From: Oxalobacteraceae bacterium CAVE-383
GTDB lineage: Bacteria; Pseudomonadota; Gammaproteobacteria; Burkholderiales; Burkholderiaceae_D
Direction: 5' to 3'
NCBI GenBank assembly: GCA_004134995.1
Contig: REGP01000002.1
Span: 682,001-746,000 of the forward strand
DNA: 64,000 nt
Shown here: positions 39,101 through 48,534 of the stretch, in pieces
Layout: each line of letters starts with the position of its first letter
Numbering within the stretch: the first letter of the stretch is position 1
Translations under genes and position numbers: made by a program
The notes under the pieces: generated by a model
The model's input: only the letters and a program-made list of their open reading frames with translations
Told to the model about the DNA's origin: nothing
Databases searched by the model: none

Positions 39101-41272
39101 ATGAAGCATCCCAATTTGAAGACGAGCACGCTACAGATTCTGCACGCACTGGCCGCCATGTGCGTGGTCGCGCCGCTGGTGGCGCATGCGCAGCAGGCCA
39201 CCGATCTGGGCGCTGTCAATGCCAATGGGGGCGATGATGGCGCTACCAGCGCCGCGACGCCTACCGCATCCAAATCGGCGCCTTCGCAAAGCTCGCTGGA
39301 CGCGCGTTCCGCCCAGTCCGAAGTCAGCAACGAATTCGTGCGCAATTACACCTCGCCGGTCGCCGATTTCAGCCAGGTGCTGCAAATGACGCCGGGTCTT
39401 TACAGCTATAGCCCGAACGGCGTGGGACTGGGCGATACGCAGACCTTTTTCCGCGGTTTTTCGGACGGCGACTATTCCGTTTCCTTCGACGGCATTCCAT
39501 TCCAGGACACCAATAACCCGACCCACCATTCGTGGGTGTTTTTCCCGAGCCAGTTCCTCGGCGGCGCGATTGTCGATCGCAGCCCGGGAACGGCGGCAAC
39601 CATCGGGCCGGCCAATTTCGGCGGCTCGGTCAATCTGCTGTCGCGCCCACTGGATCCTGAAGCGCACGGCAGCGTCTTCGGCTCCTACGGTTCATTCAAT
39701 ACCAGAATCTACGGCGCGGAAGTGGAAACGGGCCAGTTCGGCTCGGAACATGCATCCAATTTGCTGGTCAATGCCCACGAGATGCGCTCCGACGGCTATC
39801 AGACCTTCAACAAGCAGAAGCGCGACGGTGTATCGCTAAAATTCCAGACCGCGCTGACAGATAACACCGCGCTGACCCTGTTCGCTTCCACTATCGACCT
39901 CAGGACGAATACCCCTGACGCCACAGCCGCGACACGCTCCCAGATTGCGCAGTTCGGCGACAATTACCTGATGAGCGGCAATCCCTCGGATGCGAATTAT
40001 TTCGGTTATAACTTTTATCACGTCACCTCGGAATTCGAGTACGCCGGCCTGACCTCCAACCTCGGCGACGGCTGGAAGCTCGACGACAAGATTTACATGT
40101 ATGCGTATCACAACCAGCAGAATTTCAACGGCACGACGATCACGACCACCAGCGCCATCGACAAGCTCAACAGCTATCGCACCTACGGCAATCTGCTGCG
40201 CGTCAGCCAGGAGTCCGCACTGGGCACCTTCCGCACCGGCCTGTGGAGCGAAATCGCGCATACCAGCCGCTTTCAGTTTCCATCCGATCCGCTTACCGGG
40301 ATCGATGCGGCGCTGCCGAAATTCCGCGAGCGCTTCAAGACTACGACGTTCCAGCCGTTTGCCGAATATGAATTCAAGGTCGGCGATGCCTTGAAAATCA
40401 CGCCGGGCGTCAAGTATTCGATGTATCGCCAGCAGTTGACGCAATTCCCCGACAACGGCAAGACCGTCGGCGATCTGGGCGGCGCCGACAGCGTCGAGCA
40501 TTCGGCCGACTACCGTACCGTGCTGCCGTCGATGGACGTGCATTACATGCTGCAGAAAAACTGGTCCGCCTATGTGCAATACGCGACGGGCGACGAGATT
40601 CCGCCGAGCAGCGTGTTCGACGTGCAAGGCGGCAATACCACCACCCTGCCTTCGTCGACCAAGAGCAAGACATGGCAGATCGGATCGGTCTGGAAATCCG
40701 ATAACTACACTTTCGACATCGACGTCTATCACATCAGCTTCGACAATGCCTTTTCTTCCTTCACCGACAGCAGCGGCTTCACCACCTTCTTCTCCAACGG
40801 CAAGTCCACGGCGCAGGGCATCGAGGCCGAAAGCAATATCGTGCTGGGCGGCGGTTTCAACCTGTACCTGAACGGCACATATGGCAGCAACAAGTTCGCC
40901 TCCGGGCAATGGGTGGCGAACGCGCCCAGCGATACCGAAACCGCGGTGCTCGGCTACAGCCGCCAGGGCTGGGACATCGGCTTGCTGAACAAGCGGGTCG
41001 GCCGCGTCTTCAACGATAACGGCAGCACCCATGAAGCGGTCAAGATCGATCCGTTCACGATTTCCAATCTGTTCGTCAACTACACCATTGCGCATCCTTC
41101 GAGCTTCGTGAAGCAGGCGAAGATTCAGTTCGGCATCAACAACCTGTTCGACAAGCACAGCATTGTCAACGTCGCGCCGGCCTCGACCGCCACCTCGGCG
41201 CCTTCTCCCGACGATCAGTTGACGCTGTTGCCGGCACGCAGTATTTCGCTCGCCTTGAGCGTGGATTTCTAA
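39101..41272 (+). CDS. TonB-dependent outer-membrane receptor
   Basis: A 723-residue receptor. The signal peptide ends near residue 30 (VAHAQ). An Ala/Ser/Asp-rich linker is followed by a plug domain (about 75-190, with FRGFSDGDYSVSFDGIPFQDT and FGGSVNLLSRPL) and a barrel ending in Phe (SLALSVDF), the outer-membrane sorting end. AAGGAAG precedes the ATG; an upstream in-frame start was rejected. It is followed after 9 nt by its own exbB-exbD-tonB and a PhoN-type phosphatase, so a phosphorylated ligand is possible. The substrate is unknown. Confidence 0.88.
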   Translation: MKHPNLKTSTLQILHALAAMCVVAPLVAHAQQATDLGAVNANGGDDGATSAATPTASKSAPSQSSLDARSAQSEVSNEFVRNYTSPVADFSQVLQMTPGLYSYSPNGVGLGDTQTFFRGFSDGDYSVSFDGIPFQDTNNPTHHSWVFFPSQFLGGAIVDRSPGTAATIGPANFGGSVNLLSRPLDPEAHGSVFGSYGSFNTRIYGAEVETGQFGSEHASNLLVNAHEMRSDGYQTFNKQKRDGVSLKFQTALTDNTALTLFASTIDLRTNTPDATAATRSQIAQFGDNYLMSGNPSDANYFGYNFYHVTSEFEYAGLTSNLGDGWKLDDKIYMYAYHNQQNFNGTTITTTSAIDKLNSYRTYGNLLRVSQESALGTFRTGLWSEIAHTSRFQFPSDPLTGIDAALPKFRERFKTTTFQPFAEYEFKVGDALKITPGVKYSMYRQQLTQFPDNGKTVGDLGGADSVEHSADYRTVLPSMDVHYMLQKNWSAYVQYATGDEIPPSSVFDVQGGNTTTLPSSTKSKTWQIGSVWKSDNYTFDIDVYHISFDNAFSSFTDSSGFTTFFSNGKSTAQGIEAESNIVLGGGFNLYLNGTYGSNKFASGQWVANAPSDTETAVLGYSRQGWDIGLLNKRVGRVFNDNGSTHEAVKIDPFTISNLFVNYTIAHPSSFVKQAKIQFGINNLFDKHSIVNVAPASTATSAPSPDDQLTLLPARSISLALSVDF

Positions 41273-41281
41273 GGACCCGCA

Positions 41282-41983
41282 ATGAATCTTTCACATCTGT
41301 TTGAACTGGCCAACGATTCCGGCGGCACCTTGTACCTGATGACGGTGCTGCTGCTGGTGGCGCTGACAGTCATCATTGAACGCGCGCGCTATCTGTCGAA
41401 CATGCAGCACGGCGGCGACAAAATCATCGCCATGCTCAAGCGGGGGGATTTCGCCGCGGAACAGGCATCGCTGCCGACGCAACTGGCGCGCCTGCCGCAC
41501 GGTCGGCTGTTCGATGCCTTGCAGCAGGCCTCCGCGGATGCCGATCGCAGCAAGCTCGAAGGCCATCTGGAAGAGGCGATCATGCATCAGGTGCCCACGC
41601 TCGACCGTTCGCTGTGGCTGCTCGATACGGTGATCACGCTGGCCCCGCTGCTGGGACTGTTCGGCACCATCATCGGCATGTTCAATGCGTTTCATGTTCT
41701 CGGCGACGCGCAGAACGGCGCCGCGCAGGTTACCGGCGGCATCGCGGAGGCATTGATCGCCACCGCATCCGGCCTGTTCATCGCCATGATCGGCGTGGGA
41801 TTCTTCAATGCACTGCATACCCGTGTGCGGATCGTGCTGCATCAGTTGGAGACCATCAAGATCATGCTGGTCAATCGCGACCGGCGCGATCATCAGAGCA
41901 ATCATCGCCACGATCACCAGGACGCGCCGGCCGGCGCCGGGGTATCCCGCGTGCAGACGATCGCGCATTCCGCGAGGGCCTGA
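41282..41983 (+). CDS. exbB: Second ExbB-type proton channel protein
   Basis: A 233-residue MotA/TolQ/ExbB-family protein with three predicted helices (about 18-36, 113-135 and 150-175). Conserved blocks are LLGLFGTIIGMFNAF and IAEALIATASGLFIAMIGV. The C-terminal tail is His/Asp/Arg-rich (RRDHQSNHRHDHQD), unlike the first ExbB, and could bind metal. It follows the receptor by 9 nt and precedes exbD. Confidence 0.88.
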   Translation: MNLSHLFELANDSGGTLYLMTVLLLVALTVIIERARYLSNMQHGGDKIIAMLKRGDFAAEQASLPTQLARLPHGRLFDALQQASADADRSKLEGHLEEAIMHQVPTLDRSLWLLDTVITLAPLLGLFGTIIGMFNAFHVLGDAQNGAAQVTGGIAEALIATASGLFIAMIGVGFFNALHTRVRIVLHQLETIKIMLVNRDRRDHQSNHRHDHQDAPAGAGVSRVQTIAHSARA

Positions 41984-41985
41984 GC

Positions 41986-42393
41986 ATGCGTTACATGGAA
42001 ACCAGGAAAGCGCGGATCGAAATCATTCCGATGATCGACATCATGCTGTTCCTGCTGGTCTTCTTCGCCATGCTGACGCTGCGCATGATTCCGGCCTCCG
42101 GCCATCTGACCAAATTGCCGACCAGCTCCACCGCGGCCGCCATTCCGCCGCCGAAGCTGCTGGTGGAACTGCGCGAGGACGGCATGCTGTCGGTCGACAG
42201 CAAGGTCATGACGGCTGAGCAATTGACGGCGCAGCTGCGGCAAGGCGACAACAGCAAGACGGCCGTGACGATCGCCGGCAATCAGGGCGCTTCGTTGCAG
42301 CAGGTCATGGGCGCCATCGATGCGATCAAGAAGGGCGGCGTGACGGAAATCGGCCTGGCCACGCGTAGTCCGGACAGCGGCGGCAAGGAATAA
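41986..42393 (+). CDS. exbD: Second ExbD-type protein
   Basis: A 135-residue protein with one membrane helix (about 17-37) containing D18 (MIDIMLFLLVFF), the proton-carrying Asp, and a periplasmic domain with the C-terminal AIDAIKKGGVTEIGLAT typical of ExbD/TolR. The ATG at 41986 follows the exbB stop by 2 nt, with GAGGG before it. A second ATG three codons on is possible. Confidence 0.88.
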   Translation: MRYMETRKARIEIIPMIDIMLFLLVFFAMLTLRMIPASGHLTKLPTSSTAAAIPPPKLLVELREDGMLSVDSKVMTAEQLTAQLRQGDNSKTAVTIAGNQGASLQQVMGAIDAIKKGGVTEIGLATRSPDSGGKE

Positions 42394-42410
42394 GGGTGGA
42401 GATTCCAGGC

Positions 42411-43085
42411 ATGTCCAACCGTTTTCCGACGCAGGCGTTCCTGCTGGCGCTGCTGGTCGAACTGGCGCTGGCGGCCAGCGCGGCATGGGTGCTGGCGGGT
42501 ACGGCGCCGGCCAGGCCGGCCATATCGGAGCCCGTGCCGTTGACGCTGGTCAACGAAACACCGCCGGCGCCGGAACAAAAAACCTTGCCGAAACCGCCCG
42601 AGCCGCCCAAACCGGTACAGAAGCCGACGCCGGTCAAGCCGAAGCTTGCGCCGCAAAAACCGCAGCCACCGGCTCCGGCGCCGCAGCAGCCGCAGCCTGC
42701 GCCGCAAACCGAGCCGGCGCATACGGACACGCCGACGGCCTTCACCGAACCCGCGCAAGCCGCCGCGCCGCCGCCGCCGGCGCCGAACGTCAGCGGCAAG
42801 GCCGACCGCAATGCCGAATACGCCGCCAAGGTGCGCGCGGCGGTGCAGGCGGCGGTGGTCTATCCGCCGGCGGCGGCCTCGCTGCATTTCGCCGGCCGGG
42901 TGCGGGTCGAATTCCATCTGCGCGATAGCGTTGCCGGGCAGGCCAGGGTACTGATCGCCAGCGGCATCGGCATGATCGATCGCGCCGCATTGCAATCGGT
43001 GCAGAATGCGCATTACCCTGAGCCGCCGGCCGATCTGCAGGGAAGCGATCTGGTCTATCAGGTCTGGGTCGATTTTCTGCGTTAG
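42411..43085 (+). CDS. tonB: Second TonB-family protein
   Basis: A 224-residue protein: N-terminal membrane anchor (about 9-30), Pro/Lys/Gln-rich spacer (about 45-125), and a C-terminal TonB domain with VYPPAAASLHFAGRVRVEF. A GTG five codons earlier lies almost on the exbD stop and was rejected in favour of the ATG with GGAG upstream. It probably serves the receptor at 39101, as opposed to the general TonB at 3445. Confidence 0.85.
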   Translation: MSNRFPTQAFLLALLVELALAASAAWVLAGTAPARPAISEPVPLTLVNETPPAPEQKTLPKPPEPPKPVQKPTPVKPKLAPQKPQPPAPAPQQPQPAPQTEPAHTDTPTAFTEPAQAAAPPPPAPNVSGKADRNAEYAAKVRAAVQAAVVYPPAAASLHFAGRVRVEFHLRDSVAGQARVLIASGIGMIDRAALQSVQNAHYPEPPADLQGSDLVYQVWVDFLR

Positions 43086-43138
43086 CGTGTTTTCCAGTTC
43101 CTTCGTTTTTAATGCACTTTCCATTTGAAAGCTGAACC

Positions 43139-43870
43139 ATGCGTAAATTCATCGCTTCATTATTGCTGCTGCCGGTACTGGGATTGGCCTGCAGCGGATC
43201 CGTGCTGGCGCGCGACAAGAGCCCGTTCATCACTGCCAGGGAAATCAATCTGAGCATGCTGTTGCCGCCGCCGCCGGCCAACGATTCCCTGCAAACCAAA
43301 AAGGAACTGGCGGAAGTGCTGAAACTGCAGGTCACCCGCACGCCGGAAATGGTGGCGCGGGCGCAGGCGGATGAAGCGGAGAACGTGTGGCGCTTTGCGG
43401 ATGTAATGGGGCCGAAATTCACGGCCGAGCGCATGCCCCAGGTCGCCAAATTCTTCCAGCGCATCGTCGATACCGAAGGCGCGGTGGTGGATCCGTATAA
43501 AGATGTCTGGAAGCGTCCGCGCCCGCACGTCTACAGCGATCTGGTCAAGCCGGCGGTCAAGCTGTCCAAGTCCGGATCCTATCCGTCGGGGCATGCCACG
43601 GATGCGACCCTGATGGCGATCACGCTGGCGAACATGGCGCCGGAGATGCGCGCCGCAATCATGGCGCGCGGCGCCGAGTATGCCAACAATCGCGTGGTCG
43701 GCGGCATTCATTTCCGTTCCGATATCGAAGCGGGCCGCATCGCCGGCACCGTCATCGCGGCCAGATTGCAGGCGCGCGACGATTTCAATGCGTCCTACGA
43801 TGCGGCCAAGGCGGAGCTGCGCAGCGTGATGGGACTGGGCGCCGAAGCGCCGGCCTTTATTCCGCAGTAA
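43139..43870 (+). CDS. PhoN-type class A acid phosphatase (PAP2 superfamily)
   Basis: A 243-residue exported phosphatase. The signal peptide ends near residue 25 (VLAR). The PAP2 signature is complete: K(x6)RP in KDVWKRPRP, PSGH in YPSGHATDATL, and R(x5)H(x3)D in RVVGGIHFRSD. Class A enzymes act on many phosphate monoesters in the periplasm. Coming last in the receptor-exbB-exbD-tonB series (53-nt gap), it suggests the receptor brings in a phosphorylated compound, which is an inference from position. Confidence 0.88.
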   Translation: MRKFIASLLLLPVLGLACSGSVLARDKSPFITAREINLSMLLPPPPANDSLQTKKELAEVLKLQVTRTPEMVARAQADEAENVWRFADVMGPKFTAERMPQVAKFFQRIVDTEGAVVDPYKDVWKRPRPHVYSDLVKPAVKLSKSGSYPSGHATDATLMAITLANMAPEMRAAIMARGAEYANNRVVGGIHFRSDIEAGRIAGTVIAARLQARDDFNASYDAAKAELRSVMGLGAEAPAFIPQ

Positions 43871-43946
43871 TCCCGGCCGCCTTGATGATGCGGCCCCATT
43901 TCCCGGTATCGGTGGCGGCCTCGACGCCGGTCGCAGCGATGCAATG
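43857..43946 (-). pseudogene. Remnant of a TctC/Bug-type solute-binding protein gene (C-terminus)
   Basis: On the minus strand the gap after fahA reads GVEAATDTGKWGRIIKAAGI followed by TAE and a stop, which looks like the very end of tripartite-tricarboxylate-transporter binding proteins (family ends such as KWGxVIKxAGI). The stretch between GVE and KWG is shorter than in intact members, and no upstream part is present. Its 3' end overlaps the phosphatase gene on the other strand. Confidence 0.4.
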
Positions 43947-43982
43947 ATCGCCGGGTCGCGGCATGGCCACGAAGTGGAAATC

Positions 43983-45359
43983 TCAAATATCGATATGGCG
44001 CGCCGGCAGCACGGTGCCGCTGGCCTGGCCGAAGCCGATGCGGGCAAAGCCGGGCTTCTCCGCCCAGCCGCGCATGACGACGGTGTCGCCGTCTTCCAGG
44101 AACAGCCGGCTTTCGCCGTTGCTCAAAGTGATTTGCTGCTTGCCGCCGGCGCTCAGTTCCAGCAGCGAACCGGCTTCTTCCGGCGCCGGGCCGGACTGGG
44201 TGCCGGAACCGAGCAGATCGCCCGGCCGCAGATTGCAGCCGCCCACGGTGTGGTGCGCGATCAATTGCGACGCGCTCCAATAGGCATGGCGGAAATTCGA
44301 CAGTGAAATTCGCTGCGGCGCACTGCCTTTCTGCCGCATCGCCTCGGTCTGCAACAGCACTTCCAGCTGTATGTCGAACGCGCCGCTGTCGCGCAGTTGC
44401 GGCGAATCCAGATAGGGCAGCGGCTGCGGATCGGCCGTGTCGCGGGTCCATGCGGCGCGGTAGGGCGCGAGCGCTTCCGCCGTCACGATCCAGGGCGAAA
44501 TGGTGGAAGCGAAGTTCTTCGCCAGGAACGGCCCCAGCGGCTGGTATTCCCATGCCTGCACGTCGCGCGCGGACCAGTCGTTCAACAGGCACAGGCCGAA
44601 TATATGGGACTCGGCTTGGCCGATCGGAATCGCGCTGCCGATGGCGTTGCCGGCGCCGATGAAGATGCCGACTTCCATTTCGTAATCGAGCCGTTTGCTG
44701 GCCGCCAGCGCCGGCTCGGCCACGCCCGATGTGCGTATCTGGCCGATCGGGCGCTGGAACTGCTGGCCGGATACCGCAATCGACGATGAGCGTCCGTGGT
44801 AGCCGATCGGCACCCATTTATAGTTGGGCAGCAGCGGCTCGTCGGGCCGGAACAATTTGCCGACCGCCGTCGCATGGTGGATCGACGCATAGAAATCGGT
44901 GTAGTCGCCGATGTGCGCCGGCAATGCATATTCGGCCGCGTCCTGCGCCAGCAATACCGAAGGCAGCCGCGCCGCATGCGGCGTATCGCTGCGCAATAAA
45001 TGCGACAGCGCCAGCCGCAGCGCCGACCAGGCCGGCGCGCCGAGCGCCATCAGCGGATTCAAGGTTTGGCCGCAGGCGGCCACGGCGGCGCGCGCGGTCA
45101 AGGCGTCGGCTTGCGCGAACAGGCCGCGGTCGACAGCCGCGCCCACATCCAGGATCTGGCCGCCGATGGCGACGCCGACGCGAAACGATTCATCGCTGCC
45201 GCACCGCCGGAACACGCCGAACGGCAGGTTCTGCAGCGGGAAATCGGCGCCGGGAAGATTGGCCGATTCCACCCAGCTGCGCAGTGTCGGATTGTGCGTT
45301 TCGTTCAGTGGCATGGGCGTCGCATTCAAGGCGGCCGCCGGTATTTCTCTGGTGTTCAT
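43983..45359 (-). CDS. fahA: Fumarylacetoacetase
   Basis: A 458-residue enzyme, last step of tyrosine/homogentisate breakdown: fumarylacetoacetate to fumarate and acetoacetate. Family blocks include [46 protein letters not shown] and [11 protein letters not shown]. The ATG overlaps the hmgA stop (ATGA). The same frame stays open far into hmgA, which is a GC-rich artefact. The isomerase step gene (maiA) is not adjacent, so the pathway may use another GST-type gene. Confidence 0.95.
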   Translation of the reverse strand: MNTREIPAAALNATPMPLNETHNPTLRSWVESANLPGADFPLQNLPFGVFRRCGSDESFRVGVAIGGQILDVGAAVDRGLFAQADALTARAAVAACGQTLNPLMALGAPAWSALRLALSHLLRSDTPHAARLPSVLLAQDAAEYALPAHIGDYTDFYASIHHATAVGKLFRPDEPLLPNYKWVPIGYHGRSSSIAVSGQQFQRPIGQIRTSGVAEPALAASKRLDYEMEVGIFIGAGNAIGSAIPIGQAESHIFGLCLLNDWSARDVQAWEYQPLGPFLAKNFASTISPWIVTAEALAPYRAAWTRDTADPQPLPYLDSPQLRDSGAFDIQLEVLLQTEAMRQKGSAPQRISLSNFRHAYWSASQLIAHHTVGGCNLRPGDLLGSGTQSGPAPEEAGSLLELSAGGKQQITLSNGESRLFLEDGDTVVMRGWAEKPGFARIGFGQASGTVLPARHIDI

Positions 45360-46681
45360 TGCTGTTCCGGATTGAAGTGTTTTTGAAGGCCGTTCCAGCA
45401 GGCCTGGTAATCGGGCTGCAATTGGGCCGATGCCAGTGCCTGCCCGGTGGGGCAGATAAGGTGTCTGGTTTCGAACATGAACGCCATGGTGTGTTCGATC
45501 TTGTGCGGCGTCCGGGTATCGGCGCTGCTGGCCTTGTCGAAGGTGGCGGCGTCCGGGCCGTGGCCGCTCATGCAGTTGTGCAGGCTGGCGCCGCCGGGTG
45601 TAAAGCCTTCGCTCTTGGCGTCGTAGCAGCCGTGGATCAGGCCCATGAATTCGCTGGCGACATTGCGGTGGAACCAGGGCGGCCGGAAGGTGTCCTCGGC
45701 CACCAGCCAGCGCGGCGGGAATACCACGAAGTCCAGCGTATCCACGCCGGGCGTGTCGCTGGGCGCATGCAGCACCAGGAAGATGGACGGGTCGGGATGG
45801 TCGTTGCCGATCGAGCCGACCGGGCTGAAATTGCGCAGGTCGTATTTGCAGGGCGCGTAGTTGCCGTGCCAGGCGACCACGTCCAGCGGCGAATGCCCGA
45901 TTCTGGCGGACCAGAGATTGCCGCCGAACTTGGCGGTCAGGGTGAAATCGCCTTCGCGGTCTTCGTAGGCGGCATGCGGGGTCAGGAAGTCGCGCGCGTG
46001 GGCCAGGCCGTTGGCGCCGATCACGCCGAGGTCCGGCAGGCGCAGCAGCGCACCGTAGTTTTCGCAGATATAGCCGCGCGCCGCGCCGTCCGGCAGATCG
46101 ACGCGAAAGCGCACGCCGCGCGGCATCACGGCGATTTCCTGGGGCGCGATGTCGATGATGCCGAACTCGGTGGCGATGTGCAGCCGGCCCTGCTGCGGCA
46201 CGATCAGCAGTTCGCCGTCGGCGCAGTAGAAGAAGCGCTTGCCCATCGGGCGGTTGGCGGCATACAAGTGAATTGCGTTGCCATTTTGCGTTTCCGGCGA
46301 GCCGTTGCCGGCCATGGTGAACCAGCCGTCGATGAAATCGGTAGGCATATCGGCCGGCGGCAAGGGTAGCGGATCCCAGCGCAACTGATTGGGCGGTGTC
46401 GGGATATCGTCGATCCGATCGAAGCGGCTGACGATGCGGCCGTTGCCGATCCGCTCGAAAGCGCCGTGCATCGCCGCCGGCCGGATGCGATACAGCCACG
46501 CGCGCCGGTTCTGGCTGCGCGGCGCGGAAAAGGCGGTGCCGGAAAGTTGTTCCGCATACAGGCCGTAGGCGGGACGCTGCGGCGAATTGCGATGCGCCGG
46601 CAGTGCGCCGGGCAATGCCTCGCTGGCGAATTCGTTGCCGAAACCGGATTGATAGCCACGCTGCTCGGTTGACGCGTTCAT
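45356..46681 (-). CDS. hmgA: Homogentisate 1,2-dioxygenase
   Basis: A 441-residue iron dioxygenase that opens the ring of homogentisate. It begins with [19 protein letters not shown] after a short variable N-terminus. Iron ligands are expected in [15 protein letters not shown] (His, Glu) and MSGHGPD (His). The frame is open upstream to 47203, but [15 protein letters not shown] with AAGG 8 nt before the ATG is the right start. It is coupled to fahA and divergent from a LysR gene that probably controls it. Confidence 0.95.
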   Translation of the reverse strand: MNASTEQRGYQSGFGNEFASEALPGALPAHRNSPQRPAYGLYAEQLSGTAFSAPRSQNRRAWLYRIRPAAMHGAFERIGNGRIVSRFDRIDDIPTPPNQLRWDPLPLPPADMPTDFIDGWFTMAGNGSPETQNGNAIHLYAANRPMGKRFFYCADGELLIVPQQGRLHIATEFGIIDIAPQEIAVMPRGVRFRVDLPDGAARGYICENYGALLRLPDLGVIGANGLAHARDFLTPHAAYEDREGDFTLTAKFGGNLWSARIGHSPLDVVAWHGNYAPCKYDLRNFSPVGSIGNDHPDPSIFLVLHAPSDTPGVDTLDFVVFPPRWLVAEDTFRPPWFHRNVASEFMGLIHGCYDAKSEGFTPGGASLHNCMSGHGPDAATFDKASSADTRTPHKIEHTMAFMFETRHLICPTGQALASAQLQPDYQACWNGLQKHFNPEQQ

Positions 46682-46742
46682 GCAATTACCTTCTCGTACA
46701 TCGTCAAGACGTCCACTGTAGAGCAGGTTTATTCTTTTTACG

Positions 46743-46761
46743 ACATGAATACAAAAATGTA
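46743..46761. promoter_or_regulatory. Candidate LysR-type operator between hmgA and its regulator
   Basis: An AT-rich imperfect dyad (ACAT at 46743, ATGT at 46757, with inner TACA/TGTA) lies in the 112-bp divergent gap, where a LysR regulator would bind. It has no experimental or comparative support here. Confidence 0.3.
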
Positions 46762-46793
46762 GACTATTGATTCTGTAAATAATGGGGAAAGCC

Positions 46794-47699
46794 ATGCTGG
46801 CGCCGCGCGATATCGATCTGAATCTGCTGGTGGTGTTCCTGGAGGTGTTCCAGGAGCGCCAGATTTCTTCCGCCGCCAGGCGCCTGCAATTGACGCAATC
46901 GGCGGTCAGCAATGCGCTGGCGCGCTTGCGGCGCACGCTGGGCGACGAGCTGTTCGTGCGCACCGCGCAGGGCATGCAGCCGACGCCGCTGGCCGAACTG
47001 CTGGCCGAGCCGATCGCCGCGGCGCTGGCCGGCGTGACCCAGGCGCTGAACCGGCAGGAGCGTTTCGATCCCGCCGCCAGCGAACGCCAGTTCACGATCG
47101 CCATGACCGACGTCGGCGAGGTGTATTTCATGCCGCTGCTGATCGAGCATTGCAGCACGCTGGCGCCCGGCGTGAAGATCGCCAGCGTGCGCGCCGGCGC
47201 CATCGATCTGAAGGTGGAAATGGAAGCCGGCAGGGTCGATCTGGCCGTCGGCGCTTTCGACGACGTCTCCGGCGCGCTGTACCAGCGGCGGCTTTTCCGG
47301 CAGTCCTACGTCAGCATGTTCCGCGCCGGCCATGCGCTCGACAAGGGGGAAATGACGCTGAAACGTTTTCTGGCGGCGCAGCATCTGTTCGTGGCCTCGC
47401 AGGACAGCCCCTACGGCCGCATCAATCAGTTGCTGGAGAAGGCCGGCGTGCGCGCCTCCAGCAAATTCCAGGTGCCGCATTTCACGGCGGTGCCCTACAT
47501 CGTCAGCAGCACCGATCTGGTGGTGACGGTGCCGCAGAAACTGGCCGAGCGGGCGGCCGCGCCGTTCAGGTTGCGCTACCTGCGGCCGCCGCTGCGCCTG
47601 CCTTCGCTGCAGACCAATATTTTCTGGCACCGGCGCTTCAATCAGGATGAGGGGAATCAGTGGTTGCGCGGCCTGATCGGCACCTTGTTCGCAGAATAA
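46794..47699 (+). CDS. LysR-family regulator, probably of hmgA-fahA
   Basis: A 301-residue regulator. The N-terminal winged helix (about 4-65) reads [24 protein letters not shown], with [14 protein letters not shown] as the recognition region. An effector-binding domain (about 92-295) follows. The ATG at 46794 is favoured over one at 46782 because GGGGAA stands just before it. The divergent layout with hmgA suggests it senses homogentisate or an aromatic precursor, which is an inference from context. Confidence 0.9.
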   Translation: MLAPRDIDLNLLVVFLEVFQERQISSAARRLQLTQSAVSNALARLRRTLGDELFVRTAQGMQPTPLAELLAEPIAAALAGVTQALNRQERFDPAASERQFTIAMTDVGEVYFMPLLIEHCSTLAPGVKIASVRAGAIDLKVEMEAGRVDLAVGAFDDVSGALYQRRLFRQSYVSMFRAGHALDKGEMTLKRFLAAQHLFVASQDSPYGRINQLLEKAGVRASSKFQVPHFTAVPYIVSSTDLVVTVPQKLAERAAAPFRLRYLRPPLRLPSLQTNIFWHRRFNQDEGNQWLRGLIGTLFAE

Positions 47700-47733
47700 G
47701 ACGCCGTAATGCAACGCAGTTCAGGATTGCCTC

Positions 47734-48375
47734 CTATGCCGCGGCTTCTGCCGCCGCCGTCGGATTCAAAATCGGCTCCCCAACCTTGCGCAAGGTATTG
47801 CGATCGGTATGCAGGAATGGCTCGGACCGGTCGGGGATGATCAGCACGGTTTCCTGATCGTAAGACCAGCTGCCGTCGTCGTTGATGGTCACGGTGATCC
47901 GGTAGCGGTCGGTGCGGAATGCATGTTCCAGGAAGGGATTGGAGATGATGCCGTTGGTGGTGGAGCCGCGCACGGCTTCCAGCGTGAAGGTTTTGGCGTC
48001 GGCGGCGGCGTTGCCGGTGGCCATCGCGGTCTGGCCGCGCGGGATCGACAAGGTCTGCATCAGCGCGCCGGTGGCCGGCTCCCACAGCCAATAACCAACT
48101 TGGTCGTGAAAGGTTTCAACCTTGTTCGGTTCGACGATGCGGATGCGGTAGCGCAGGCCGTAAAGAATCTGCGGGCCGTTGGTCTGCGCGTCGATAGGAT
48201 GGAATTCGGCGGTTTCGATGAAGGCGCGTTTTTGCGGGCCGTCGGCCTTGGGATTGATGTCGAGGCCGCGCTCGCCGCGCCAGATGCCGGCCATGCCGGT
48301 CAGCGGCCCCAGATTGCCCAGCGTATCGGGATCCGGTTCGGGTTCGGTGTAGATGTCTTTCGGATAATTTTCCAT
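47734..48375 (-). CDS. Haem-binding beta-barrel (nitrobindin-like, DUF1794) protein
   Basis: A 213-residue soluble protein of the FABP-like THAP4/nitrobindin family. GPLTGMAGIWRGERGLDINP near 23-42 matches the family's GxWxGxG opening. Regular beta-strand patterns follow, as in FHDQVGYWLWEP and FRTDRYRITVTI. Relatives bind haem or fatty-acid-like ligands; the haem-ligand His cannot be placed with certainty. It stands alone between the LysR and GntR genes. Confidence 0.75.
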   Translation of the reverse strand: MENYPKDIYTEPEPDPDTLGNLGPLTGMAGIWRGERGLDINPKADGPQKRAFIETAEFHPIDAQTNGPQILYGLRYRIRIVEPNKVETFHDQVGYWLWEPATGALMQTLSIPRGQTAMATGNAAADAKTFTLEAVRGSTTNGIISNPFLEHAFRTDRYRITVTINDDGSWSYDQETVLIIPDRSEPFLHTDRNTLRKVGEPILNPTAAAEAAA

Positions 48376-48534
48376 GGGTTCCCTGGCGTGGTTGTAATGA
48401 ATGTGGATGCAAGTAGATCAGGAAAGCGCGCTCTGCTCAAGTTCGGCGCCGCCGCTTGGGCAATGCTTCGGCGCATTACACGAGGGCGGAACCGGGAGGG
48501 GGAAGAACAGGGAGACAGGAGGAAGGGATAAATC

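Noticed and set aside
43983-46685. 900-codon frame running through fahA and on into hmgA
   Set aside because: Only the fahA part matches a family; the extension is an out-of-frame reading of hmgA.
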